From Myxocyprinus asiaticus (Eukaryota; Chordata; Actinopteri; Cypriniformes; Catostomidae), in NCBI RefSeq assembly GCF_019703515.2, contig NC_059373.1, forward strand, positions 15,822,281 to 15,886,280: DNA of 64,000 nt, read 5' to 3'. The notes under the pieces were generated by a model. The model ran no database searches and was not told the origin of the DNA. It saw only the letters and a list, made by a program, of their open reading frames with translations. Every line of letters starts with the position of its first letter. Within the stretch, counting starts at the first letter, position 1. Both the position numbers and the translations under genes were made by a program. Below, piece by piece: positions 1 through 10,700 of this stretch.

Positions 1-954
1 AAATACGAATTTATCACGAGTTAATCTTAATCACTATTGACCAGACACATATTTAAACGGCGCTATGTGCTTTCCATGCTAAACCTGCCATAAATGTCTC
101 ACGCAAATATGTGTTGAAAATTACTTTAAATATCTGTGCCGTTTGGATTTCACCATTAATAACAGCGATCGCTCACAAAAAAAAATAGATAGCCTGCTGG
201 AAATTTGCGCATCGCTTCGGTTTGTTGTTATTTGTCGCCCTGGAGACGCAACTCTGCCTGGAGGACGCAATCTCTTAAAGGAGCCGCATGTTTTCTACAG
301 CATTCAAGATAAGTCAATACTACTCTGGTCCTCCTTACTACTGATGGTGAATTAGTTATTAATAAACATATAAAACAACAGTTGACACAATTTAGAAGAT
401 TATTCTAGAAACTCTTTATTTTACCAGGTAATCCTGAAAAACAATGAATCCTTGTCTGCCTACATTTTGAGGTCACTGTAACAACTCTAAAGAAGTTCCA
501 TCATACAATTCCAGCCTTCACCATTCAAAAAGTCATGGAGGGACAGTTTAATAATTGTTTAATGTTGATAATATTGTGTAAGATATAAAACTATTTCTAT
601 ATATTTTTACGGCTTTGCCAGAGCTGCAAATATCTGCAATATTTGATCATTTTATATTTTTGACCAAGCAATATCAAAGTTGAACAATTTAGGAAAAATT
701 ACACATGGTGTTTGCGATCGTGTACATTTGTGCTGTTTCAAAAAACACACATATGTCTCCAAGATGTCTGTTTTAGATCTTTTCATCTGGAAAGCATCAC
801 ATTTTAATTAACATCTGCTAAACATCTTGAAAAGATAAAATTTACAAACATTCTAAACCATAAATGTATCAAAGACATCTGCTGAATGTCCTATTGAGGA
901 AACATCTAATAAATGTATTGCAGATGAACAAACAATTTGTTAATTGTCAATGAC
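1..954. other. No gene recognised
   Basis: This AT-rich stretch has only short open frames, the longest 70 codons, with no recognisable domain and no convincing splice-site pair. I see no repeat family I can name. Confidence 0.4.
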
Positions 955-1013
955 AATTTAGATATTGTTGGTTTTTGTGTGCACACAAAATGGTGTGAAT
1001 AACAAATATATCA

Positions 1014-1014
1014 C

Positions 1015-1054
<40 letters not shown>

Positions 1055-1084
1055 TATATATATAAATATATATATATATATACA
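1014..1084. repeat. Compound (CA)n/(TA)n microsatellite
   Basis: About 15 CA units run into an interrupted TA tract. It sits at the point where the first duplicated block is interrupted by about 3 kb that the second copy lacks. Confidence 0.9.
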
Positions 1085-1658
1085 CACTGGGTAGTGATAA
1101 TCTTTTGCTGGGTTGCAACAACCCAGTGTGTAGGTAATGTGTTTCAAGCTGTGTATGAAGGGTTTGAAAGGACCTTATCAGTATTCTGCAGTTTTGTGAA
1201 TTTGCATTACTGCAAAGTATGTCATAGTTTCATATTTTACTACCTTCCATTACTGTAACTATATACAGACAAAAAATAGAAAGCGTATTTCATAGAGAAA
1301 GCATATAATTATATTTCCCTTCTCAATGAACAATAAAACAGCATATAAACCATCTCAATTCATCAAATTTCTGTTCACAAATCTTAAAAAAAAAAAAAAA
1401 AACATTAATAGCTTTGTTTCAAAAGTAAAATAACATTAATACAATAAGGTAAACATAGAGTTGCACAAGAACACAGTGGCACAAATATAAAAATGCATTA
1501 TCAGCTTGGTCAAATTTAGGTCTGCAACCAGCTGGTGAAGATAGTGGAGCATCAGACAGCTAAAAAGACTAAAATATATATACAAATTATTAAGGTAGGT
1601 TTGACAACTTTCTTCTTTATACAAACTCACATAACAAATGTTGTGGTTCCAGTACTGA

Positions 1659-2359
1659 TTAGCATGACAAATAACCACGCAGCAGTTTTATTGAAGGGGA
1701 TTTTGTTCCTGGGAGTTTGTAGCAACGGTCTGCAGAAACTCCCACACTGATGCACACTGCTTTGGGAAATGAATGTCCAAAATATAAAAAAAGTTTAAGC
1801 ATGTGTCCACAGCACCAAGGAGAGTGTTTTGCTGTAGTGCCTGTCTGCCAACAACAACAAAGGCTTGATGGCACTGACTTTTGTCTCTGAGGCCAAGGAC
1901 AAAGGGGATGGGTTTAGCGATCTCAGCCTCCCCCGAGTATTCAGTCATGTTGGTCCCAACCTGTTAAAAACAGAAGAAAAACTTACATGAATGCATGAGA
2001 AGAACATACAACGCACTATACATGCATCATGCAGCATTATTATACAATATCAATCATCATCATTATTTTATATATTACGCATCTGACTCAACTTACCTTT
2101 AATTTGCATAAGCATAGTCTTTTAAGTCATGAAATTAGTAATGTCACAATGTCCAGGACCAGATAGTCATTTCATCACCTTGTCTTTCATTTCATATACC
2201 CCGTCTCTTCATGCCATTAACTCTCCTACATTTCAGGCCATGCCACTCTCTCCTACCATGCAGTAACCCCAGTTTTCCTGCTCCCTGCATCACCTGATCT
2301 CACCACCTACCTGCACACCTGTCCCTCACTTCCTAATCACCATCCCTTATATATATATA

Positions 2360-2413
<54 letters not shown>

Positions 2414-3197
2414 ACACATACACACACACACTCACACATACACACACACACACACACTCACACTCACACAGGCCCATTCCTTTTGTTCTCTCCCAGATCG
2501 TCAAATAAACTACTCAGTCTTTGCTTTCCAGTGTTCCATATTTGTTCCCGTTTTCCTGGTTTTGACCTTGCCTGTTCCTGATTTCTGTCTGCCTGTTTCT
2601 TGCCTGATTTGTTCACCTTCACTGAGTGAACACCTCTTGACGATCTATAGTAATGTAATTAATTTGATCCTACCTGCCTGTCTCCAAGTATTGCTTTTGA
2701 GTCCTGTTCTGACTCTGAGCTGTGACAAGTAAAGCATTTGACACTTTGCACAAGGTAGTTTGAGATGAGTATTGATGTATTTAGCCATTTTAGGTTGCTG
2801 TTAGTATGGTTTGCAAAGTGATGTGTGCAGTACTACATTACTTACATGCTTGAATTCAATGAAAGACTTCACATTTTCTTCCCACTTTTGTAGACGGGTT
2901 GGCAAGATCACAGGAAGCAGTCTGAGTGCAACATCACCTTGGGCTTCTGTGCAGATTAATATTTTGTATCATTTAGTAATTTTATTGTCATTATACTAAG
3001 CAACAACTATCAGCTCTTGTATTCCCAACTGTACCTGGAGGCAAATTGTCTATGTTGGAGAGAAGCTCCTGAGCCTTCCTTTCCTGGCTGGCAAAGCACA
3101 GGATTTTGTCTTTAAAACTCAAGGTCCATGTTGCAAATAGCCTCTCTGCATGGTCGGGGATCAACATGAGAAGTCTTGTGAAATTTGAAAATGACAA
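1659..3197 (-). pseudogene. 3' exons of an uncharacterised fish gene, frameshifted
   Basis: Three exons can be chained on the minus strand with canonical sites and matching phase. The first ends at 3035 (donor GTACAG; its start is near 3174-3197). The second is 2946-2846 (33 codons, donor GTAAGT). The last runs from 1960 to a stop at 1659. The second exon reads GDVALRLLPVILPTRLQKW and the last contains HQAFVVVGRQALQ and PKQCASVWEFLQTV. The style resembles the C-terminal part of multi-copy uncharacterised fish proteins; I know no function. In the last exon the frame breaks after FLQTV: one missing base near 1720 moves the homologous ending (KLPGTKSPSIKLLRGYLSC) into another frame. Upstream exons were not found. 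The segment lies in the 3 kb that is absent from the second copy of the duplication. Confidence 0.55.
2349..2470. repeat. (CA)n microsatellite
   Basis: A long run of CA dinucleotides with scattered CATA and CTCA interruptions, preceded by a short TA run. Confidence 0.9.
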
Positions 3198-3199
3198 AT

Positions 3200-4045
3200 C
3201 AGTAGTGCATTAACTTCCAGCAAAAACTTCAAAGGCAATCCCCTGTCTTCAGTTTTTATTTAAAGTGTGTTTAACCCAGTAGCTGTGCAGCTACACGACT
3301 AGAAGAGGTAGGTTTCTATTGCTATAGCCCTTCACTTATGATGATGTCATAATTTGCACTGTGTGATGACGTCATGAGTGTGTTTACATTCCGTGGATTG
3401 TACTTTTATTTTTTTCAGAGGATGGGTTAAAATTAAAACAAAAAGAATTCAGGCAAAGTTCACACATTATTACAATACAGATTTGCGACGATTGCACGGA
3501 TGCTTTCAGTGGCAGCAGGCAGCTTCACTGATACATTAACATGTTTGTTTTTGACGTGACGCGACGCTCGCGTCAGGTGTTTATTGACTTTGAACTAAAT
3601 TTCTCACATAAGACACATATTTCAGACTAAAACTTTGAATTTTTACCAACGGAGATGTTTGAATCATTCAAAAAGCAGAAAAAGACAGAATAACAAACTT
3701 AATCACGATCCAGTGGGTATTAGAGACTAGCAAACCAAAGCTGACGAAGCTAGCATTACTTTTAATAACAGTTAATGTCATGTGAACTGTCCTATTTTGC
3801 ATTTTCTAGTGTACAGTAATGGTTTTATAGATAAAAAACATTGATACAAACCTTGTTCTCCAAACAAATCCAACAATTTGTCCTAGCTGAAAACCGCTCC
3901 CTCCTGAGGCGATTCAAATAGCCCCTAACCCATCGACTGGGTTACACAAAAACTACCCAACACTGAGAAAATAACCCAATAAAATGACCCAAACGGCTCA
4001 ACCCAGCGTTTGGCTAGAAAACATAACCCAAAATTTTTTAGAGTG
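3200..4045. other. Intergenic stretch ending in an AACCCA-rich repeat
   Basis: No exon is recognisable. From about 3900 to 4045 the sequence repeats ACCCAA/AACCCA motifs and ends TTTTTTAGAGTGTACA, as in dispersed miniature elements with GGGTT/AACCC ends. A related inverted motif (GCTGGGTTGCAACAACCCAG) lies at 1109-1128, so the two could be ends of one insertion; this is inference. Confidence 0.35.
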
Positions 4046-5798
4046 TACATTTATACATTACTACCCCACTAAAATGGTTTAGGGGGCACCTAAATAGTCC
4101 TGTGCCTAGGGCCTCAAAATACAGTATGCTGCTGATTGTACACTTAGAAGTGATTTGATTGTCATTAGCTGATTCAGATGTTTCTTTGGCTTACAGGAGG
4201 ACATTGTGTTGGAAAAGGAGACCTGAGTTCACTTCTAGGGTCTGGAGGACATTTTGTGCTGTTGTTATCATCAGTAATCCTAACACCACAGAGCAACTGG
4301 TTGGTGATCTGGAGCAGACAGTGTGAGGTGATTCGCATCTGAGGGAATGCTGTGGTGCTCACAACGCTACCAGACAAAACAGTGCATCCACTTGCTAGTG
4401 ACTAAACTTGATGAGCAGGAAGATGTTGAGGCGTACCTTCACACATTTTTAAGGTTATGGCTGGAGACAAGGGCTGGGAGATTGGGAAGTGGATCCGCAT
4501 AATTGTGCTGTTTCTCACAGGAGAGGCACATATGACTGAGCAGATGACTCTTTGAAGGCAGAGAAGATTTATCTCCAGTTTGTGCAGCACAGCAATTCTC
4601 TGACTGGGTGTATGATCCACGTTACAATTCACTCACAGGCCATGCAGTTATCCAGGCTGTCTCAAAACAGGCTAATAGTGGGACAACCCTCTCTAATCCA
4701 AGTGGTTGAGAGTGGTCGTGGAGAAACTGTTACATTCTCTTCCTTGCATTAAACAAATAAGTGTGAGCATGAGGGACCCACAAACCCTGAGTTGGTTGGT
4801 GGAGCCAATGGAACTTGCTGAGGTAATGTACAGCAGGGAGAGAGGTCCAGCAGTGTTTTGGAGAGGATGCCATGGCAACATAATTGGAGGACTCTTAAAT
4901 GTTTTGCCTCTTGGCAGGGACCGTGTATGGTCATAAAAAAGGCAGGACCTATAATTACCGGGACCACCTGGCTGGCTGAAGACAGAGCAGCTGTATCTGG
5001 TACCAGAAGTGGCAGAGAGAGAGGTGGTGAAGAAACTGTTCTTTTCAACAAACTCTCTTCATCGCGAGACACATGGAAGGCTGAGTCTCAGGGACACTCA
5101 AACCCTAAGTCAGTAGGTGGAGGTGGTGAAGCAGGCTGAGACAGTGTATAGCAGAGAGGCTGGTAACAGGGGTCCAGCAGTTTTGGAGGGGTGCCCCAGA
5201 GCTACATGAACTGAAAGGCACTTAAGCCTCTTGGCAGGGGCCATATAAGGTCATTGAGAAGATTGGACCTGTGGAGGTGGTGGAGCTGGCAGAGGCAGCA
5301 TATTGCAGGGGACCAGAGAGAGAAAGATCCAGGAGTGTTTTTGGGGGATATTCTGGGGCAGTGTAAACTGGAGGGCACTTGGGTCCAGGAGCGCTCAAAT
5401 TTATACTTGTTGGTAGAAGACTTCTGCCTAACTTTTACAACACTCTCTTGTGTTGTAATGCTGACTTGATGATCACTAATCGTCAGCCAACTTCAGTTAT
5501 TCATGCTCCAGCAATCTGATATGTAATGCCCTGAAGAGCGAAAGACACAATAAGTAAAAAAAGAGCCTCAATAAAGACACTTTACACTTTCAGTCATTCA
5601 AAGGCCTGTGTTTCATATTTATGTTTTCTGAAAGAAGCCAAGATTCACAATATTTCTGACAGATTCATGGGAAATAACTGTCCCAAAAGATCACATTTCA
5701 TACAGGTGCACTGAAAAGGTTCTTCTTGTAAATACTTGACCAGAGTCAACGATAATTATAATCTCTGAAACATACCACGCACCCAGCTGGAGCCGAGG
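4045..5798. repeat. Duplicated block, copy 1 (left part)
   Basis: This block is homologous and in the same orientation to 21040-22352. Shared landmarks include the AGCTGATTCA stretch near 4165 and 21133, the gag-like region, and the sequence ending at the CATACC..CCAGCTGGA stretch near 5770 and 22328. Similarity stops at about 5798 and 22352. A short additional match (955-1012 with 20940-20995) lies to the left and is separated here by 3 kb. Confidence 0.75.
4170..5500 (+). mobile_element. Degenerate LTR-retrotransposon gag remnant, copy 1
   Basis: Several frames carry gag-like peptides: TKLDEQEDVEAYLHTF near 4405, MQLSRLSQNRLIVGQPS near 4640, and SMRDPQTLSWLVEPMELAEV near 4766. This arrangement matches the SCAN-like gag N-terminal region of fish Gypsy-type elements. 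The 3' part repeats a module (CAGGGAGAGAGGTCCAGCAG-like, about 4830, 5150 and 5310) with many indels. Frames are broken throughout, no pol region follows and no LTR was found, so this is an old fossil. A second copy lies at 21180-22135. Confidence 0.55.
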
Positions 5799-6022
5799 TG
5801 GACCTATGTTTTTTCCCTCATTCTTTAAAGCTGTCATAATCGTGTATTTTGTGATTTCTATATTTGTCTCTAACTGCCTCCCTGTTTCTGCCTCTGATTC
5901 TCACCATCTCTTCAGAGTTGGCCCTAGTCTCCTGTGCACTGCTCTCGCCTGGATTAGAACCAAGGATTTGGAGAAATCAAGTTATCATCAGTCTACTAGC
6001 ATCCTTAAAATCTGATCTTGTT

Positions 6023-6054
<32 letters not shown>

Positions 6055-6160
6055 TTTTTATTTATTTTTTTTTGTGGCAATTATTACACATAACCTGTAA
6101 AATCTGAATTAAAGATTGTCTGTTTAGTTTTAATCTATGTTTTTTCTATGAAAATTCTGT
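5799..6160. other. No gene recognised; contains a (TA)n tract
   Basis: The stretch holds a TA microsatellite at about 6021-6050 followed by a T-rich run. No exon was recognised. Confidence 0.5.
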
Positions 6161-6164
6161 ACCT

Positions 6165-6230
6165 TCATAGAATTTGCTAGTGCACCCTTCCGATGAGGAG
6201 CCTGTTTCTGTACTGGGACCCGCAGCACAC
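6165..6230 (-). pseudogene. Candidate downstream exon of the USP-like gene
   Basis: An acceptor (GATTCAG) precedes a short frame starting at 6230. Joined in phase to the donor at 7684 it gives TCQRCAAGPSTETG, which would make a CxxC zinc-knuckle pair as expected after the CPV..EF..SV.TC strand of USP37-type peptidases. No clear donor or continuation is visible; a possible GTGCAC donor lies near 6183. Support is moderate to weak. Confidence 0.35.
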
Positions 6231-6299
6231 CTGAATCACATCATCAAGAAGATTTTAGAAAAGATAAATTTGAAAGAGGGGCAATGGTTATAGTCTTAA

Positions 6300-7480
6300 G
6301 TGTGCTTGGACCAAATCTATACAGCATGTGATCTGTTGTTTCAGAAATATCCCTAGTACAGCTTTGAGATGGCTGAGATGCAATCGCACCATTGGTCATT
6401 GCTGAGCTCTAGTCGAGGAGGAATGATCGCTGGATCATGCTGCTTCTACAAGGTGTCGGTGAATCGGCACAAATTCAGTATTAACACTCTAAACGTGACA
6501 AAAATAAAATAAAAGTAAAACAACAACAAAAATAAATACAAAAAAAAATAAGATGCAGACATTTCTGATAATGAAATGTTCAATAAGTGTTTTGTAGAAA
6601 TATCTTGACATACAGTGCCATATAAAAGCCTTAAATGCAGACTGAAAATCTGGGATTCAAAATTTGATTTAAAACTAGAAAGAAAGTTTTAGTATTTTGA
6701 CCGTGTTAACTTTTTACAAAAGGTCAGATTTCCATCCAAGATGCTCTTTGCAATATTCTCAAATCAAAATGGGATAACATGGTTAATGTTTTGCATACTT
6801 GAGTACATCACAAAAACTAAGAATTTCTGATATTCATGTAAATAAATCAACATTTCACTCAAATTGTAATGCTGACAATACATTTTGTAATGCGAAAAAA
6901 CAAAAACAAAAAAAAATAGCAAATTTTCACAAGTGGTCCCAGACTTTTGGACCCCAAAAGTTGGATTTCCAGGAAGCTCATGATGTGCTTTTTAGAGAAA
7001 TACTAGTCAAGGAAAACTATGTTGAATCTTGTTCGATTTTATTGCTGTGGAGTTTTTACCTGGGAGGTGTGTGAATTCTGATCCTCCTTGTGGCAAGTTC
7101 ACATTTACATTCACACTTCCTTTCCAATTCTGTTTCCTAAAACAAACACATACGTGGATAGAGGACATAAATGGATGTTTCAATACTACTGTTTCAAGAA
7201 GTTTGCATGTTACTGCAGCTACATTTCTTCACATCCTAAATGTGCCATATGTGTATATAAGTGAGTATTATATAAGTGATATTACAAATGATTCTAATAT
7301 ATATATATATATGAAGAGTGAGGTGATTGTAGGACTCTACCATACACACCTGGTTACAACAGCTGGTAAATAAACAGAGAGAAACTTGCCATAATGGGAT
7401 TAAAGACATAAAGGCATGCTTTTCTAAAAAGCTGTTTATTGGAAACTTTTGATATTTAAGAATTTAAGGAATTATTTTCT
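6300..7480. other. No gene recognised
   Basis: AT-rich sequence with short open frames only; a TA run lies near 7301-7311. None of the frames has a recognisable domain or splice context. Confidence 0.4.
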
Positions 7481-7484
7481 GTAA

Positions 7485-7545
7485 AGCTGCGTTGAAACGA
7501 TGTACTGTGAAAAGCGCTATACAAATAAAATTACTTCAGTAATCT
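7485..7545 (+). mobile_element. 3' tail of a retroposon
   Basis: The string GTAAAGCTGCGTTGAAACGA followed by TGTGAAAAGCGCTATACAAA matches the conserved 3' tail of a dispersed fish retroposon. The same tail occurs at 29480-29545. No body of the element can be traced upstream. Confidence 0.5.
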
Positions 7546-7683
7546 TAGAAAAAAAATGCTTAAATCTTAAAAATAGGCCAAAATATTTTTTAAGTGCACC
7601 CAGTTTGGCACATGCCCTAAAGTTAAAGTTAGAATAAAGTTTTTTAACCTGCGCGTGTGTGAGATTTACAGATGTGGTGTTAC

Positions 7684-8911
7684 CTTTGACATGTAATAAC
7701 CGAGGTCAGCGCAAATTCCATGTGCTCCTGAACAGGGCATGAATAGACCTCATGGCCTGAAGTGTTCAGGGCAGCGAATTGTGAAAGGCAGAATCCAATC
7801 AAGAACTTGTGGGCATCCTGTACAAACATATAAAAAAATGTACAATTTGTATAAAAGTGCTGCAATACATTCTCAAAATGTATCGAGTGTGTCATTTTCT
7901 TACATTTTGAAGGTCAGTCCTGAAATCAAGATTGATGGTGGATGCTTCTTTTACCAGATGTTTCAGTACTACAGCCTTCTTGATCCAGGCAGGGCTGTGT
8001 CTCAGGGACCACAGCTTTACAAAGAGCCTAAAAAGATTTTAGGCTAGATATTAAAGATAATTAAACACACAGATATTGCTCAACAAAGTCCAGCTGAGGG
8101 TTTTTTGACTCCTTTGAGTAAAAAAAAAAAAAAAAAAAAACCGTTGATTCAGACCACCGTACAACTATTTTTTTGGTGAACTACTAGGGCTGAGGGAAAT
8201 TATGTTTCGGCCTCTCAATATTTATGTATTTGCTCTGAACTGGTTTAAAAGTTGTTGTTTGTTTTTTGGAAAATTTTAAAGTGATGATGCATGATCAATC
8301 ATTGAATTAGAGTTATGAATCTATTTATTGAAAAGGACCATTTGAATTGATTCACAGAAATGAATCACTTACCATTTCTAACACAGGCAAGGAAGGATCG
8401 TGAAACTAGTCTAATGACTTGCAGTCTTTGGGAAACTTAATGTCCAAGTATAGAGCCATTAAAACCATAGCAATATTCACAAGGTTGCTTAATTTTATAG
8501 CAGCAAAATAATTATGAATATTTTATATACGTATGTCGCCCAGCCCAATGAACTATGCACATGTGCAATGAAACACATTCTCTCTCATTACCTGACGGAT
8601 GCTGCTGATGTGTGGCCATCCTTTAAAATGTCTGACAGCAGCTGGTAGAACTGCTCTAGTGTGAACAGACACTGCATGACAGAGATCACGGAACAGGTAT
8701 GACCCAGGTTAGGCAATCTGCAACACAAATTCTCAATTAAACACAGTTCATATTTGCTGTACTTTATTTATACATCATCAGTATGTCTGTGTCAAAATTC
8801 TAGCACTTGTTCTCATACCCTCTGTTCAGCAGCTCTTTGTCATTGAACTGAGGGACGGTACTGCAGGATGGCCTCATTTCCTCAGAACTGGCCTTACCAC
8901 TTTTATTAACC
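7684..8911 (-). pseudogene. USP-like (USP37-type) ubiquitin peptidase, catalytic N-terminal exons
   Basis: Four minus-strand exons chain with correct phase and canonical sites: 8911-8819, 8717-8592, 8027-7904 and 7817-7684. Joined, they give a peptidase C19 N-terminal half. The second exon reads GLPNLGHTCSVISVMQCLF, the Cys box, with the catalytic Cys kept but the oxyanion Asn of the usual GNTC replaced by His. The fourth begins DAHKFLIGF (QQDAHEFL-type box) and continues VYSCPVQEHMEF..SVITCQR. These four exons carry no lesion. The rest of the catalytic domain, including the His box, is not found: a gag fossil and other repeats occupy the space. Upstream exon copies (9125-10526) carry stops or frameshifts, so the locus is probably a decayed member of a multicopy USP family. 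A functional rapidly evolving paralogue remains possible. Confidence 0.65.
8105..8141. repeat. Poly(A) tract
   Basis: A homopolymer of about 20 A lies at roughly 8120-8140 within an intron of the USP-like gene. It may be a retroposon tail, but no body is recognisable. Confidence 0.5.
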
Positions 8912-8984
8912 CTGAACAAGAGAAAAAACAAGTAGAAAGATGTACAGAAGGACTCTATTTTAATGACTACAGTGTTTATTAAAA

Positions 8985-10700
8985 CATATTTTTTTATTTC
9001 AGAAAGTTTCTTTAATGCTATATTCGAAGTTTAAAATGTTTATTTTCCTGTTAGCATTTTGATGCATCCATTGCATAGGCATGAATTCAACAATATTAGG
9101 ATACATTTATTGCTTCAAACTCACAGGCTAAGAGAGGTTGAGCCAGAACACTCTGCTGTGCCGTTGAACTGAGGGCTGGAGACACTCGATGAGGGGTTGC
9201 AATGATTTCCAATGTTTTTCCAATATGCAAGTATTGTGAGCATGCCTCTTTACATTTTGACATCAAAATAATAACCAAATGATTTCAAGTGTCATGTTAA
9301 CACAGTGACAGTTTACATGCGTAGTCAGATTTTCTGAATATGGTGAATTTTGGTAGTTATCAGTGTAGTGGTGTGCATGTAAAGTATATATATGTATCAA
9401 AATGTTGTACACACTAATACTTTAAAATACTTAAAATACTCATCTAAATACTTCTCTCACACTGTCTGATTCTTAGGAGCCATATGTCAAATTAAGTTGA
9501 ATTAAAATTGATATATTACATTGTATTATAATATTTAAATATTGTAACTACTGATCTATTAAGTATGAAAATGTTGTTTGCCATGTTTTGTCCAATTGAG
9601 AGATACTACTTTAAGGATGTTATTTATTCACTCTACATCTGCCTGTGTGATGCATTTCTCTACGATCAAATGGACCTTCTGGCATTGTGAATACCCCAGT
9701 GCAAGTCAATTTGAAGAATTTACAATTATGATAATTTTGCTGCTTCAAACTCACATGCCAGATGAGGATGAGACCAAACAATCTGCGCTGATGTCAGACA
9801 GAGGGGCTGGTGACGCCTGACGAGGGGTTGGATCAATGGTAGGGGCCTCCTTAGTATTCAACGATTCAGGTTTGACCAGTTATCTCGAAGCACTCCAGAA
9901 GCATCTCAGCTTCTCCATAAGTGACTTTTTAATTGCGGGAGTCTCCCTCTGTCTGTAAATTTCCAAAAGAAGCTGATCAACATATTGACGTAGTCGAATA
10001 CAGTTAAAATATGCCAACATCCTCACACTACCATAGTTACACATTGATACACATCATGCCACTGCATACTGTTGAAGACTAGCAAACACAAACGATCTGG
10101 AGTCCCTACATTAAGTATGTCACGCATTTTGAATGTTGGAGGACAAAATAATTCAGAAAGATCACCCAGAAAGTTCCTTTAGAGCCATGACAGAGGTTTA
10201 AGTTTTATTTAATTTTTCCTTTCAACATTTTGACACATCCTTTGGATCAGCTGTCATTCTAATGATTAAGCCTGACATTTCCTATTTTGGGATAATTATA
10301 TTGCTTCACACTCACATGACAGGAGAGGACGAGACCGGACACTCTCCAGTGTGGTCAGAAAGAGGGGCTGGTGGCGCTGGATGAGGGGTTTTATCGATGG
10401 TCATGACCTGGTTGATGATCGATGGTTTTGGGGACTGCCACAGCTGACAGTTTCCTCGAAGACCTTCTCAAGAAGCATTTCACCGTCTCACCAAAATACT
10501 TTTGAGTCGCAGGAGTCACCCTCTGCCTATAAATGCCAGAAAGCACCAAAATACAACTAAAAACATGCAAAACAGAGTTCTGTTACACATTGATACACAT
10601 TATATCACTGCATACTGTTGTGGAGTAACTAACACAGACAACACAGTTCCTAAATTAGGTCATTAATGTAGCAAAATGTCGCATGTGTTTGAAGTCATTG
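8985..10700 (-). repeat. Three tandem copies of an exon-bearing unit (about 550-630 bp)
   Basis: A unit containing one exon and its flanks occurs three times. Exon copies on the minus strand end at 9125, 9755 and 10316, each at a GTGAG donor within the motif TTGCTTCAMACTCACA. Exon copy b (9952-9755) and copy c (10526-10316) begin after near-identical acceptors and encode TIDPTPRQASPAPLSD and TIDKTPHPAPPAPLSD. Their phase fits the 8911 exon of the USP-like gene, so they probably encode its disordered N-terminal region. Lesions: copy b has one in-frame TAA; copy c has a 25-nt internal duplication (ACCATCGAT appears twice) that shifts the frame; copy a lacks a clear acceptor and appears one base short. 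Intronic sequence repeats too, for example TACACATTGATACACAT at 10040 and 10584. Confidence 0.7.

Noticed and set aside
965..1258. 97-codon frame and its antisense partner across the CA/TA tract
   Set aside because: The peptide is mostly HTHTHT and YIYIY from a microsatellite; no domain or splice context.
2341..2470. CRISPR-like or satellite array
   Set aside because: It is a simple CA microsatellite with no spacer-repeat structure.
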